Counted from the stretch's first letter, positions 12,470 through 25,575 are shown. The stretch: 64,000 nt of DNA from Odiellus spinosus (GCA_963920705.1 OY987233.1:15177459-15241458), one strand, 5' to 3'. Numbers and translations are program-made. Notes: generated by a model not told the origin, from the sequence alone.

Positions 12470-12845
12470 TTACTTACCTCAAACGAAAACGATAATATTA
12501 TAACTATTACTCATAAAATGATTCAATTTTACGCTAAGCCTAATTCGGGACTAAATCCGTTTGAATGTAAAGAACGTTGAAGACACGCGCTTTTCGAAGC
12601 GAAAACGATATCATTCTAGTTATTTCTGATATAAAGATTCCCTTTTACACTCGGAAAATATCTTTCTGGTTGATTTTACGCTAAGCCTAATTCGGGACTA
12701 AATCCGTTTGAATGTAAAGAACGTTGAAAGCGGGCGCTTTTCGAAGCTAAAACGATATTATTATTGTTATTAGTCACTTTTACCCCTCCCAAAAAATCTT
12801 TCTGAGTTATTTTACGCTAAGCCTAATTCGGGACTAATTGGATAT
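12470..12845. repeat. About 140-bp tandem repeat, three copies
   Basis: Each unit contains TTTTACGCTAAGCCTAATTC followed by GGGACTAA; in the first two, TCCGTTTGAATGTAAAGAAC and CGCTTTTCGAAGC follow. Starts of the shared block lie near 12527, 12673 and 12810. Confidence 0.85.
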
Positions 12846-13801
12846 TGAATTTCGTTGATATTTAAATAGTCTCTAAATTTTTTTTATTGATTTTTGAGAG
12901 GTAAATATTGATATTTCGATCTAAGATGTAATCGAAGATTTGTTTGAAATGGCGTAGTTTAACTATAAATTAAAAAGAATTATCCATTTTGAAAACAAGT
13001 TTCCTGCTCTCTTTAAAAGAATTATGGACGTGGATTAATTATAAGTTGCTCCTGTTGGAAATGTGAAGAAATAACCATAATCTTGAATTGAAAAAATAAT
13101 TATTTACTAATTTCTGGTATATAATTTTCCGGACAATTTAGAAACAGGGTCATTAGGTAATAAAAGAAAATAGCAAAATTTATGAGGTGAAAAAGATATT
13201 TTAGATAACTACAAATGACAGACTATGTTATATTCCTATTGAAACTAATAGAGCCCAAGGTAAGAAACTGCCAATTCCCTATGGAATTTTTGTTTCCTTC
13301 ATTCTAATGTTGATTGAGAGTTGGTATGAACTACTTTTTCTTGTATGAGGTCATAACATTACTTATCAATCCGCCTATATCTCATTACTGCTTTGAAAGA
13401 TTTTACCAAAAAGACAACTTTATGGGGTTTTTCTTCAATGATCTTTGTGTGTAGGCCCAATAATAGAGAACAGTACATTTATTTGCCTTTGACAGCCTTG
13501 GTCAGAAAATATTTGGGCAAGGCGGTCTGGCAATAATATCTAGTTAGTTTAGATCCCGAATTCCTCGATGCCTGGGCCTCGCAAATTCCCAATAGACACA
13601 TCTTTGTAGGATATGGACCGTATACAAAGGGTTCAGCTAGGAGGCAAGCCTTGAAAACAATACTATAGTGTATAAACAGAGATAGGGTCAAATCAATAGA
13701 GTCTTATACAAGGTCAAATCAAGGTGAAATGGAGAGAGAAATTTGAATTTTCAGAAAATTGACATGGTTAGAGTTCTGAAATTACCTTAATTTTGAAAAT
13801 T
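12846..13801. other. Gene-free stretch
   Basis: The 70-codon minus frame at 13479-13691 shows no recognisable domain. Nothing else supported. Confidence 0.35.
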
Positions 13802-14172
13802 GGTAAATTACGCGGTATTCTTCACAAAATATATTTGAATTTCTGTGATTTCTATCGCTTTCAAACGCTAATTATTTTCTACACTAGTGAAAAATGCAAT
13901 GTTTTTCATGTTACCCTTGACCATTTGCGTTTCAATTGATAGGGCTAAGTGACTTAAGACATGAAAAATGACATTAGCATGTCCTTAACGACACCAAACA
14001 CTAATAAATATTTAAAAGCAGACGATGGTGAACGTTCAACTTTGACCTCTTTCAGTAATTTGTTCATTTTTAACTCAAAATATTTTTAAATTATAAGTTA
14101 CCCTTTTGGTAATTTTATACCAGAGAAAATCGTAAATTATCATTACTCTAGTAATTAACCGCGTAAGTTACC
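13802..14172 (-). mobile_element. Family B miniature element, complete copy
   Basis: Terminal inverted repeats GGTAAATTACGCGGT (left) and ACCGCGTAAGTTACC (right) differ by one base. Internal blocks match the copies at 4080-4355 and 50393-50757 in reverse order. Subterminal inverted GTTACCC/GGTAA motifs are also present. No open frame of note. Confidence 0.8.
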
Positions 14173-16669
14173 CATCTATAGAGTTTTAGACTTGGCCTAA
14201 TTATCATACACATTTCGATTCCACCTGAAATCCAGCTATCTAAAGCCACATTTCCAATCAAGGTTTGATTTTAATTGCTTTCGTTTTTCTAAGAGAAGCT
14301 TATCAATTTCATTTTGTTATCCACATCTCTGCCTGTTAAGGTAGATTTAACGAAAACGTTGATTTAAAACCTTTGTTTTTTCACGCAATAGCTCGATTTT
14401 TGGTCAAAAAAAATCTTGATTTAAAACGCCAAAAACCCGCGAATTGGTGCCGCTAGATGGGGTTAAATAAATTCGTTGTAATAATGAAGAAACTTAGCTT
14501 AATACGTACTGCAAACTGAAATTAACACAGCTTAATTATATTAAATTACTATGCCAATTTTTTTGCCGAAACCATTACCACTTATATGAGAGTTCTGACA
14601 TAATTCTCTTTAAAATCCATTTATTGTACTGTACGTTACACCCTCCCTTTAGGGGTCCTACTATAGAAAGTTAAGCTTCTCTGGAGGTCGATACCAATCG
14701 TAAAAGGGGCCAAAAAAAGGCCCCAAACTCTGGATTTAACGGGATATAACAAGTTCTGTTTTTGGAAGAATCTCCAAACATTGATAGGGCGGCAAGCTTT
14801 AAGCCTTCTCCAAGAGGGTCCTATTTTATCCTAGTTATTATTACTTTGCAAGCTTAGAATGGACTGGAATTCTTATATAAAACCGTAATAAATCGACGTT
14901 GAAATGGGGTCTTGTTTAAGAATTGACATCCATAATACAACTTGATATAAATGACTTTGTCTTAAAAAATCGTCAGGAAGAAGACAATATTTCATAGAAA
15001 AACAGCTTTTCTAATGAATATATGGGTCCTTTCTTAGGTTGTAATATAGTAAAGACTTAAGCCTATTTGTGCAAATTCTCGTCAAATAAAGTAATTAGTT
15101 TGTGAAGTTAAAATCTTTGTTCTCATCGATGTGTCGAGCTAAGACTAATTATGAAAATTTAGTCTTTAAAATATTGCATAAATTACTAACTAGTAATTAG
15201 CTTTGTATAGTTAAAATAATGTTCTTAATCGTTGCATAATTATGCAAATTTCGTCCTGCAAATACAGTCCATTGCAAATATAATTACTAATAATTAAGTT
15301 TAAATTATTTTAAATTTCTCTTAATAATTGCAGGAATCTAGGTTTAATTATGAATAATATTTATATATACCGTTATATAATTAATTATTAATTTTAGTTT
15401 CATTAATATTTATAATTAAAATGCCAGGAATTATGGAAATTTGTGTCCATAAAATATTGCATGAATAAAATTAACAAAAATTAATTAATGATATATATTT
15501 TGCTAAATAAATTTCTTCCGGTTACTGTAATTTTGGAGAAACGTCACTAAGCCTAATTATGCAAAACATTGACTATAAAAAATTATGCAAAAGTTATTTA
15601 ATTAATTTATTTAATAAATTACTAATTATTAAAAACACAAACAGTAAATTGAATTTACGGAATGTTTTGTTTATAAATCTTGCATATATCAAAAAATTAT
15701 TAATTTAATTAATAAATTTATTTTAATTAAAGTAACGATCTGTAAATATATTTAAATTAAATTAAAGCTAAAATATCAAAAATATTATTTATAAAATTTA
15801 TCGCAAATTAAAATTTATTGAAAAAATTTTAACTACAACTACAGCTGCAAATAAATTATGATAATTAAACCCTTAATTACACTTTACGAGCCCTAATCAA
15901 AATGTTTAATTAATATCATTACTCACCTTAATTTTATCTGCAAAAACTTGAATCCAAAATCTTCACAAAATCCCGCGTAAACCAAAATATAATCTCCTTC
16001 TTTATGCAAAGTATTTTTGCACTACTTGAACCAAAATTGCAACAACAAAAAACCAATTTGCAAAAAAAAAAAAATGACCAAAAATAAATTTGAATCAAAT
16101 TTCTTACGCACAAAATTCCCGTAAATCTGAAGTAAATAATTCAATAATAAAAACCGTAAATTCTCGTAATTTGGTTGGTTGAATCATTATGCAAAATTAC
16201 ACCCGAAGGAAGGGGAAGGAATGGGGAGGAAATGTTCGGTTCTATTTGCGCACAAAACTGGAACCAATACTTTTTAGGGGGGGATCTTTTAAAGACTCAA
16301 ATAAACCCAGATGACTTTGTTTGCTATGAAATACAATAAGCTTTAGGAGCGCCAAAAATTCGCCTGACCCTCGTTCTCGCGAGAGGTTTCGAACTCTGCT
16401 AGGATTTTCTCTCCTGCAAATTTCTCTCTCTTGGTTGGCCGCGTGCTCACTTACAGTGCAGCGCGTGCTTGTATGCGTGTCTATACTGGGAGGTGATACC
16501 ACGTGATTTTTACAAGGCCTAAGCTTTTCCAACCCGCTTTCCCTGATGTTAAGGCAAAACGAACGGCGCTAAAAGACTAGCATCTCGATCTAGACATTGA
16601 TCTTTTTCCAAAAGGGGAGGGGAATATATTATTTCTTTTAAATCCTTTTGAAATTCTGAAGTTCATGGA
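14173..16669. other. AT-rich gene-free stretch
   Basis: Extremely AT-rich between about 15060 and 15950, with many TTAATTAA runs. A 96-codon minus frame at 16242-16532 covers a locally GC-richer patch but has no recognisable domain or splice partner. Confidence 0.4.
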
Positions 16670-17230
16670 CAAATTACACCTCAATTTATATCGCAATTGG
16701 GATGAAGAAACATAAGCGTTGACTAGAACATTAGAAAGTAAACATCCCATAGATTAATTTAAAAATTATATATAGCCACTATATAGAAATGGACTAAAAT
16801 TCAAAATACTACCCCAGTCTTAAAATGGACGTAACTTTGCTCTACGATCTCCTAGGCATAAACCGATTGCGTCATTAGAAAGTAAAACATAACATAGATT
16901 CTTTTAAAATAATAAAATTTACATGAGCCACTCGAAAAAGATGCCTCGCCACTAATATAAATCGAGCAAATACCCAAAAATTACCCCTATCTTGAAATGG
17001 CCATAACTTTCCTCTACAATCACCTAGGCATAAACCGATTGCAGCACTAGAAAGTAGACATTCCATAGATTAAAATAAAATAATAATAGTCTGCCTCGCT
17101 GCTCGAAAAATATGCCTCGCAACTAATAGAAATGGAACCAAAGTGTAAAAATGACCCCTATCTTAAAACAAAAGTAATTTTTCTCTAGAATATCTTAGAC
17201 CAAAACTGATTGCACCATTAGTTAATAGTG
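16670..17230. repeat. About 172-bp tandem repeat, three-plus copies
   Basis: Recurring blocks CCTAGGCATAAACCGATTGC, TAGAAAGTA, CATAGATT and CTCGAAAAA-ATGCCTCGC follow each other with a period near 172 bp (landmarks at about 16860, 17035 and 17203). The first and last copies are degenerate. Confidence 0.8.
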
Positions 17231-18477
17231 AAATAACAAAAATTAAACTACCATTTCCATTTTTAGTCCCTAGTCCTTTATGGGCGGCTACCATCATCTT
17301 TCACAAAAATTAAGTTAAGATGTCCTAGATTATTTGGTCCTGATCGTCAGATATAACGGAGATCTCTTGTTCTCTTTGACGTTCTAGTACTTGTAATTCT
17401 CTTTCTTCTTATAATAACTCGCCATCACTTTTACCAACCCAACCCAACTTGTCCCAGCTCGAGCTAGTCTTAATGCGTGTCTGAGCTAAGCCTTTTTTTG
17501 GCACGGGGGGGACGGGGACTTTGTTGTACAGTGGAAGGGGGGCAAGGGGATGGTCAGCGGTAATTCTTCTCGCGTGTCGAGCCCTCGTTTGAGGATTGAT
17601 TAATTTTAACATCTGGCCATAGCACGAACCTAGCAAAACACCCCCTTTTTTTGGATGCTTATTATTTTTTTTTATATTTTTACTATATTTTTTATATAAC
17701 GTCTGTATCTCGTACTCCTGCATAGTTATAGTAATTAATTATTATTAATAATTAATTATCAAAGTCACGAACTGAACTCGCTAAGCCTAAATTCGTTTAG
17801 AAAGGAATTTACGACTTTAAAGGTTCTCTAGAAGTTGAAAATACTGATGCCAATATAAGAAACAGTCTAAAACTGACCAATTGAAAATAAAATTTGGTAC
17901 AAATTGGCTCAAATTTAAAATTTTCATCAGAATTATTCGACAAAATAGAGCAAATTTTATGTAATTAAAAACATTTGGGTTTTTAAATTTTCATAAATTG
18001 GTAAATAAGGTGGGTTTGCCCCTGCTCTATGGCTTTGTCGTGAACTTCGGTGCATTGTAAGTAGAACACTTATACAGGCGCATGATAGAAAATACATTAG
18101 TTGGATTCATCCTAAATGGAAACTTCTCTTAAGGCCACTTAAAATTTTTTATTTTAATCTTATTTAGTTTAACAATAATATTTGAATTTACTAAATAAGA
18201 ATTTTTGGAATTTGTTAAATAAATAATAAATGGATGCATTTTTGTTTAAATTTCATCGTCTATGTACAGAATTATGGATAATATATTTATAAAATAATGT
18301 AGGTTTTTTCATGTCGTTCTTATTTCTGTCCAGGGTGTTACCATTAATGCATTTCGTCATAATCCTTAGGCGAACCCAAACTGTAAAACGGTTATTTTAG
18401 GATGAAATTACATTTTTTGGTGTTTCTATAAATATTAAAGTAGTTTATATAGTTTTGTAAAATGAATTTTATGCGAA
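17231..18477. other. Gene-free stretch
   Basis: The 104-codon minus frame at 17409-17723 is lysine/proline-rich, overlaps G- and T-runs and matches no family I know. It is not called as a gene. Confidence 0.35.
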
Positions 18478-19825
18478 TTTCATCTTTTTTTAGAATGTCT
18501 ATTTATTTTATACTTAGTTTTGCCATGGACGAATTATAGTATACACAGGGACGAGTGGCAGACACAGATTTCCCTTATAGCGCCGCGTCCGAGTCTTGTT
18601 AAATGTCGTGCCCTGTTTTTACCCCCCCCCCCCCCGACCAAATCTAGCCGAGTCTAAACGAAAAAAAAGGAAACAGAATTATGCGGCTAATGCCATCTTT
18701 CCGCCGTGAACTGAACTATTTTATTCAATGTAGTTTGAAATTTTCGTCTGCTTATCAGCTAGGATATATTTCTAAACGGTTATTTTAGTCTCTTTTGTTA
18801 AAATTTAACGAATTATTAGTTGGTTAGTCTTAGAAAATCATCTTCAAAAAATTTATGATAGAATTACTATATTACACTAAAATAATAACTTAATAATATA
18901 CTTAAAATCAATGTTACTCGAGTAGAAAGGCAGTGATCAAGCCCTTAAATACTGCTTCAAGGTAAGGTGGATTTTAAGTTTGTTAAAAGTTATTTTTTTT
19001 TTTTTTTTTAAAAAAGCCAAAACTTACCATCATCTGAATCTCTTAATACACTTTTACTTTCTTTCTTCTCTGGAGAATGTGTAAAATCTCCAAACAATGT
19101 CTCAAACGTTTGAGCACTAAAATTCATCGCGAATTCGCGATAAATCTAAACACGTGCGTAAAGGAATAACTTTATAAATCTTGTGCTAGTATTTTTCCCC
19201 GCGTTCCTACCCCCTTTTGACTCGGTTTGTCGTTAGTTCCCAGAAATGCCGCTGGAGCGCGCATTTAACAATCGTTAGCCAGAAAATTACTTCTGCCACT
19301 CGTCCCTGTGTATACTATAATTAGTCCATGGTTTTGCCATGCTATTAAAACGACATATTCTAAATTTTATACCTCTGGGTTGACGCGTTCGAAGGAAACT
19401 TCAAAATGAAAATGTCAAAAATATATAGGTCATTTTCTTTCCTGATATATGACGTAGTTTATTTCTGGATCGTAATTAACGATAATTTTCGTACGAAAGG
19501 TAGTTGACTCACTGGATTAAGTACTTTTACGAAAAAGACCGCGCGAAAGCGACCTTATCACTGATGCCAGAACGAGCGAGAATCAACTGTAGGCTCTACA
19601 ATAGAGAAATCACGGGAACATAGTGATGACGTAGTATTACGTGGAATTTTAATTTAAAAATTTCTAAAATGGTGATTATAAAATATGTATTTTTACTGTC
19701 ACTGTAATGTTTTCTATGACATATGTATATATATATTTTAATAATTTTTTAACGATTTTTTCCGAAAATTCTACTCAATTTCAATTGGTGGAATCTATGA
19801 TAATCTCGTGACAGCCTAACTTTAA
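18478..19825 (+). mobile_element. Family A miniature element split by a nested insertion
   Basis: The left piece (about 18478-18522) and the right piece (19332-19825) join into a standard plus-orientation family A copy. The right piece has CTATTAAAACGACATATTC, the GACCGCGCGAAAGCGACC block and the end GTGACAGCCTAACTTTAA. The 809-bp insert at 18523-19331 interrupts it. Confidence 0.8.
18523..19331. mobile_element. 809-bp insert with long terminal inverted repeats nested in family A
   Basis: Left end CCATGGACGAATTATAGTAT, then ACACAGGGACGAGTGGCAG; the right end is the reverse complement with one mismatch in the first 20 bases, so the terminal repeats exceed 40 bp. TTTTG precedes the left end and follows the right end, and the match can be extended to TTTTGCCATG. 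The interior has a run of 14 C near 18621 and no meaningful open frame. Superfamily uncertain. Confidence 0.85.
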
Positions 19826-20637
19826 CGTATAAAGCTTTAAATCTTAATCTTCGGATAATCACAATATCTATTTTACTATTATCTGAATATGCAAAGTTAA
19901 TTTTTTTAAGTCACAAACAATTAATCCTAAAATATATGAAAAAATTTGAATAACATAAGATTATGCTTATCCGATTCCAAGCTTGCATTACTCCTAACAC
20001 TATATATGTTCTATATGCTCAAACATTATAGCCGATTTATAGAAAACTTTGCGGTTTTTGTTTCAAGTCAGCGTTTATTGAATTATACTTTTTTGATTCT
20101 GATTCTAAGAATATTTACCATCCTTACGTCTGTTGACATAATGGTTCAAATCTATGGCGGATTAATACGCGCGTTAAACCTAAATAGAGAATAAAGTAGC
20201 CCGCGCAATCTCCCCTTGAACTCTAGAAAATAAAACTATACTTTTCGTTAAGCCTATTTTCCTTCGGTTTCCTCAAAAAAGTTTTTCGTCAATTTTGTCG
20301 TTTCGTCCATTGAATTAAAGACAATAGATTTTAAAGGCGAGAAGAAATAGTTCAAGGGCTATCAGATTGTGATGACGTTGTTACTCGTATCTCTTTCTTC
20401 CCTCGTATAAACTGTATTGTTTCTAAGATAATAGAACGGACGATAAACTCGGCACCCCGGAAAGAAGGCGACATCTGCTGTCCATTAGTTTAACTATAAT
20501 AGATTTTGCCCGGTTATCGAGCTCTCCAACTTGGAGTCTTAGGTTCAGTTTTGAGCCGTTAACACTCGCAGTCTGTCTGTCAGTCCCTAATTCTAAGATA
20601 TAAAGGGAGAATGAAATGTAAACTGATTCATGATGGT
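19826..20637. other. Gene-free stretch
   Basis: An 82-codon plus frame at 19946-20194 is hydrophobic but has no recognisable family or splice context. Confidence 0.35.
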
Positions 20638-21012
20638 ATTGAGGTTGTCAACATTTTTTCGAATGCCTATGGATTGATTTTACACCTCTATTAACGATAA
20701 TTTTCGTAGGACTTTTACGAAAAAGACCGCGCGAAAGTGACCATGTCACTGGTGCCAGAACGCGCGAGAATCAACTGTAGGCTCTACACAAAATCACGCG
20801 ACTATAGTGATGACGTAGTATTGCGGGAAATTTTATTTTCAAAATTTTGAAAATGGCGATTATAAAATATGTATTTTTACTATCGCTGTAGTTTTGCTTT
20901 ATGACATATGTATATATATATATATATTGAATCGTTTTTTAACGATCTTTCAGAAAATACTACTCAATATCTATTTGCAGTTCATGAAAAATCAGTGACA
21001 GCCTCACTTTAA
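20638..21012 (+). mobile_element. Family A miniature element with internal deletion
   Basis: Both ends are present: ATTGAGGTTGTCAACATTTT at the left and CAGTGACAGCCTCACTTTAA at the right. The left-central part, including the TTTACCTCTGGGTTGACG block, is deleted. The central GACCGCGCGAAAG block is intact. Confidence 0.85.
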
Positions 21013-21704
21013 ATTTATTTCATACCAATTTCTCTGTTGGCTTTCCTTTAATTTGCAGAGACCTTATAGTAATAACATTCTTAATTGTATTCGGTGTAAT
21101 TAGATGGAAAATGAACAAATTGATATTTCACCCTACCTTTAAAACGGGGTCATTTATAAAAGAATAACTTTTCCATTTTACTTTCCCTTTGAATAATAAC
21201 GATTTTCGTTTTGAAATGAATCTTTTAATTCACAATATAACGTTTAAATTACACTTATTTATGTATTTATTTTCATTGTTTGTTTGTTTACGTTTCAGTT
21301 CTCAATATAAAATCTGTGTTTGTTTACGTTACAGATTTGTTTCCGACTCCATTGGTAAATTACTGGTTTAAAATTGAACAAATCCGGATGTCCGTAGTGG
21401 GAATCGTTGAAACCTGAAGTGGACCATTTGAACGAAGGTAAGCTTTGATCCGAAGGTCCGCTTATCGCGATGAATTGAAATCTCTTAAACATGCTATAAT
21501 TTGTCAACTGAAAATTTAAATACAAATCAGTATTTGATTAAAACTGGGAGGGAAAAATTTAGTTTTTTATGACGTTAAGGAAAGTCAGTTCTTATGAAAA
21601 CCGGTTGAAATATTATCAGGGAATAATCAAATTATATTAAAACCGGTTTTTAGTCGTGTCATAGGGAAATCTCGAAGAAATCAGGAGCATTTAAAGTCAA
21701 GTCA
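21013..21704. other. PLBD-like 3' flank with an exon-like duplicated block
   Basis: Between about 21190 and 21445 lies a block resembling 25680-25875. Both copies follow a family A right end, both have an acceptor-like AG before ATTTGT, and both end in a donor-like CATTTGAA-GA-GGTAAGCT. Stops in all frames of the putative exon argue against coding. Confidence 0.45.
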
Positions 21705-24493
21705 TTAAAAAACAGGTTTTTTAGTCAATAATAAATTAGTAAAAACCTTCATATCGGTGGCCCCGTGCGATCTATGACCCAAAGCGCCGAAAGGGTAGAC
21801 ACCATTGGGGTCATTGAGGTCACACCTTGCGGCTATGGCATTTTCGGCGCTGTATGGCGGGGTGCAATTACATTTGGACAATGGATCGTTCGTATAGTCG
21901 TTGTATCTTAAGTTCAAAAGGTCAAATAGGTTAAATTTATTAATAATAATGAAAGGGTCCGAATTTTCTTACCTCATGACATTCGTCATCGTTTCCAAAT
22001 CCACGATTTTACTTTGTTCCCGTTTGAATATCAAAGCTCTGGGAGTTTTATCGTATGTGAACCAATCACCGTATTGTTTGACCATAGATGGAAAGTCGCT
22101 AACATTGTAGATTAACTCGGAATACCTATATTTAATAGATTAGATTAACGTAAGGGTTAGCTAAAAACTTGGTTGGAGTAATTCCTATTTTAATTCAATG
22201 TGTTGATATTTACGGGGTATTGTAACTTGGCCAATAAGATTGAGTTTTGAGAACGTCAGTTACGTCTTGACTGACCATGTAGCCTCTGAAATTATACATA
22301 TAAGATTATTTAGAAATATTTGTAGCGTGCATTTGAAATATTTACTTACGGCATTTGTTCGGCAATCCATAGTAATCCTTTAGCCAATGGTTGACCGGCT
22401 TTGAAAAGTTTATAGTCCAGAATCATAAATTGATTGTTGTACCTGTAAAACATGGTCAATTAAATTGACCTGGTTTTAGTTTCGGAACAGAGTCCGTTGA
22501 AAGGAATTTACAACTGATATTTGAAAGTGAGGCTTGACTCGTTAGAAAAAACTTCAAAATGAACGAAAGGTAGGACTTCCTTGATTAAGTACTTTTACGA
22601 AAAAGACCGCGCGAAAGCGACTTTATCTATAGTGTCAGAACGCTCGAAAATCAACTACAATAGCCACGCAACCATAATGATGACGTAGTATTGCTGTTTA
22701 ACCGTTTTCTAACGATCTTTCCGAAAATGTTACACAATTTCCATTTGGAGTTCATGAAAAACCCGTGACAGCCTCACTAAAAAAAAATGTTCTTTAATTT
22801 AATTTATTCGCTTACGTTCCACTGTTGTGCAATGTGAATAGTTTGGTCCATTCTCGTCCAGTTCTGGCTAATCTGTTGGCGACAATATTTCGCACCCAAT
22901 CAAAAACTGAGTTGGGAGTTATTTGTTTCGCCAAGGTTACGTTGTTGTTAGAATTTGTTGTTTCCATAACAGCCTAACCGGACATAAAGACTAATTGGTA
23001 AAATTATAATAATAATTAGGTTAGAAAAGTTCTTACCAAACCGGATGAAATTAAGTAGAAATCATCTCCGGAAAATATTCCGGCCGGATATGACGAAAAG
23101 GAAACGGTATGTCCTGGAATTGTCTTTTGACTTCCGGGATGTGTCTTGAACTTGAGAATATACTTCTTGTTGATTCTCAACATACTGTTGTACGTGTTCC
23201 AAGTGTCATGAGCGAAATATATATCGCTGTTACCTTCCAGAACTTTAACTAAGGCCGAACATGATCCGCTACCAATGACTCTTCTTGGGTTTTCACTCAG
23301 AGCCATTTCTAAGTCCTCCAGGTCGCCGAATAGGTCCATAAACCTGCGAAAGATATGGTAAAAATCGGTTTTTTTCAATGTGAATGTTGATCCTTTCTAA
23401 GGCTGCAAATTTACATCGTTCCAAGGACATCGACGTTGGTTCTGGGAATACCGGACTCGTTTTTAACTCCATCGTCGATTCCAGCGGTTTGTTTAAGTAC
23501 TAAGGATACCTGAAATTCGTCATCATTACGTCATAAACCTTTTTTAAAGGTGACACCAACTAAATCCAGAGATTTAATTCAAATTCTCGTGTACCTGATG
23601 CCAGTAGGGTTCACGGTCCTTCTGCGCAATATTGTCGTTCATGTAAGCTAGATTCTTGTCTAAGAAAGTTCGAAGTGTCTTGCAGAAATTGTCACGTCCT
23701 TTGCAATAACCTTCAACTTGGTTGCGAAATCTGTTAGTCACAAATTCTCTGGTTAGTTGACCCTCGAGGAAGCCAGCGGCGTAAGCTTGGTCTGAATCCT
23801 CGAAGTTTGAACTGGTCGTGATTTCCAAAAACGCCCATCTATCAGAATTAATTATATGTTTATCTTTATGCGTTTATCTGTCTGTCGGTCAGGAACGCTA
23901 AAGAGAAAAGCTGAGGCTAATTTATACAAAATTACAAAACCCTTTGGAAAAAAGTAGCGCCTTTTAAGATTTAACTCAAAGCGCGCGAGTTTTAATTTCA
24001 TTTATCTCTTAATTAGGCTTAGCTTTTTATGAGAGGTTATAAAGTTGACCAAAAATTAAAATTTTGGTTATTTTATTTGATCTATTTAGTCAAATTTTGG
24101 TTTCAAAATTTTCCAATTGGAACCATTTTTAACCAAATAAGATTTATTTCCTCATAGTTTAAGCCAATTTCTTTTGTTTATTCTGTGGGAGAAGATTGAA
24201 CTTTTCCATTCTGTTCTACTTTTGTTGAATTCAGGTTTTTTGAAAATACTTTGAACACTATTACAACGATTTAAAAATGTATTCGTTTTTAAATCTTACC
24301 CTGTTAAATTGACTTTATTGTCGAATTGGCCCCAAGCTACGGGTTTGAGGGCTCCATTTAATCTTGTATTTCGAAACTGAAATCCATTTTCCTGGTGCAA
24401 GTAGACGTAACCTTTTTGTTTTTCACCCTTGGCGAATTTAACGGTAATTGTTAAGACGAGCAAAAACACTACTCCTAGCTGTTGAAAACCCAT
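21705..24493 (-). CDS. Phospholipase B-like protein (PLBD/Lama family), 9 exons
   Basis: Predicted 505-residue lysosomal or secreted N-terminal-nucleophile hydrolase (Phospholip_B family). Minus-strand exons: 24300-24493, 23595-23838, 23415-23509, 23037-23343, 22816-22973, 22350-22442, 22214-22285, 21973-22125, 21705-21906. All introns are GT-AG and total coding length is 1518 nt with no frame break. The ATG at 24493 opens a signal peptide (MGFQQLGVVFLLVLTITVKF). The nucleophile region reads GSGSCSALVKVL with Cys206 as the expected autocleavage and catalytic residue. Downstream family motifs follow in order: AHDTWNTYNSMLRI, DWVRNIVANRLA, NNQFMILDYK, YGDWFTYDKTPRA, ENAIAARCDLN and GHRSHGATDMKV. 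It is slightly shorter than usual (about 550). Intron 5 holds a family A element. I cannot tell PLBD1-type from PLBD2-type; phospholipase activity is family knowledge, not shown here. Confidence 0.95.
22523..22779 (+). mobile_element. Family A miniature element inside a PLBD-like intron
   Basis: Starts GAAAGTGAGGCTTGACTC and ends CCGTGACAGCCTCACT. It accounts for most of the 373-bp intron 22443-22815; other introns of this gene, apart from the first, are 63-88 bp. Its orientation is antisense to the host gene. Confidence 0.85.
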
Positions 24494-24632
24494 TATCCTA
24501 AATAATCGAATTCAACGCTCAAATTACCGATATCGATATCTCGACTCTCGAGTGGTTTTGATTTGGAAGAATCTTTTCTTGATAAGCGATTGTTCAACCA
24601 GATTGTACGTGTTAAATAGATGTTTCGAAGCT

Positions 24633-24653
24633 TTATATATATATATATATATA
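24633..24653. repeat. TA microsatellite upstream of the PLBD-like gene
   Basis: About ten TA units, roughly 140 bp upstream of the PLBD-like ATG. It could overlap the core promoter, but that is not shown. Confidence 0.8.
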
Positions 24654-24724
24654 CGAATTTATTCTAAATAGAGGGATAATATTCAAGTTACGCTCTCACT
24701 ATTATTCTCGGACTGCTGTAATAG

Positions 24725-24852
24725 ATTTTTATTATTATTTACTATTTAATTTTTCATAACTATTAAAAGACGTATATTCGAAATTTTACATCTCTGGGTT
24801 GACCCGTTCGAATAAAACTTCAAAATTGAAATGACAAAAACATATACAGATT
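24725..24852 (+). mobile_element. Family A left-part fragment
   Basis: Contains TATTAAAAGACGTATATTC, then ACATCTCTGGGTTGACCCG and AACTTCAAAATTGAAATG, matching the left section of family A. The matching right end lies at 25590-25664, so the two may be one element separated by later insertions. Confidence 0.7.
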
Positions 24853-25391
24853 AGCTATTACCCGTTAAAAAAACCTTAATAATTTGCATAATCATATACT
24901 TAATATATTAAAATTACTGAAATTTCTCTTAATTTGTTTCAAATATTTACAAAATTATACCTTTGATGGCGACCGTACTATGTTTTCCTTCACTTAAAGA
25001 TAATTTAATTTAACGAAAATAAACTTATTTAACTTAAAAAGATTGTTAAAGATCGCAAGGCTCGTTTTCAGACAAGATTTTATCTAGCTTTTTCGATTTT
25101 TAATTCCCCTTTAAAGTAGCCTTCTTTTCTAGCTTAGCAGACGGCATAGCAAATTGTACAGTCAAAGCTAGGCTGTGTGCATAATCGAAGACCATTTTAA
25201 AGGGACAAAGAGCAGGGCCTTTAAAACGTTGAAGCTTAAACGAGCCTTTTAGTTTAGCCCACATTAATAGGATTTGAGTGGCGGAGAAGCGGATATTTAA
25301 ATAAATTTTATATATTTAAGCTTCTCTTGGAAAAACGAAAGAAAAAGCTTGAAAACGTTGATTGAAAACATGGCTTTAAACGGAATAAATG

Positions 25392-25575
25392 TGCCGCGTT
25401 CACACTAGAGACTTTGAAACGGTTTTAATACGTTTAAAAAATGTCAAAATTTGAAAAAGTTGGGTTCAATTGTGGAAATTCTTTGTCAAAAAATGGAATT
25501 AATTGCTTAAAAAGTCGATTTGAACATTTGAAATTATTTGAAAACGCTTTTAAAGGGTCTAGTGTGAACGTAGCA
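25392..25575. mobile_element. Short inverted-repeat element
   Basis: About 184 bp bounded by TGCCGCGTTCACACTAGA and an imperfect reverse complement TCTAGTGTGAACGTAGCA. No open frame. It lies between the two family A fragments. The exact target duplication is not clear. Confidence 0.65.

Noticed and set aside
17409..17723. 104-codon minus frame
   Set aside because: No recognisable domain, spans homopolymer G and T runs and lacks splice partners; I cannot support it.
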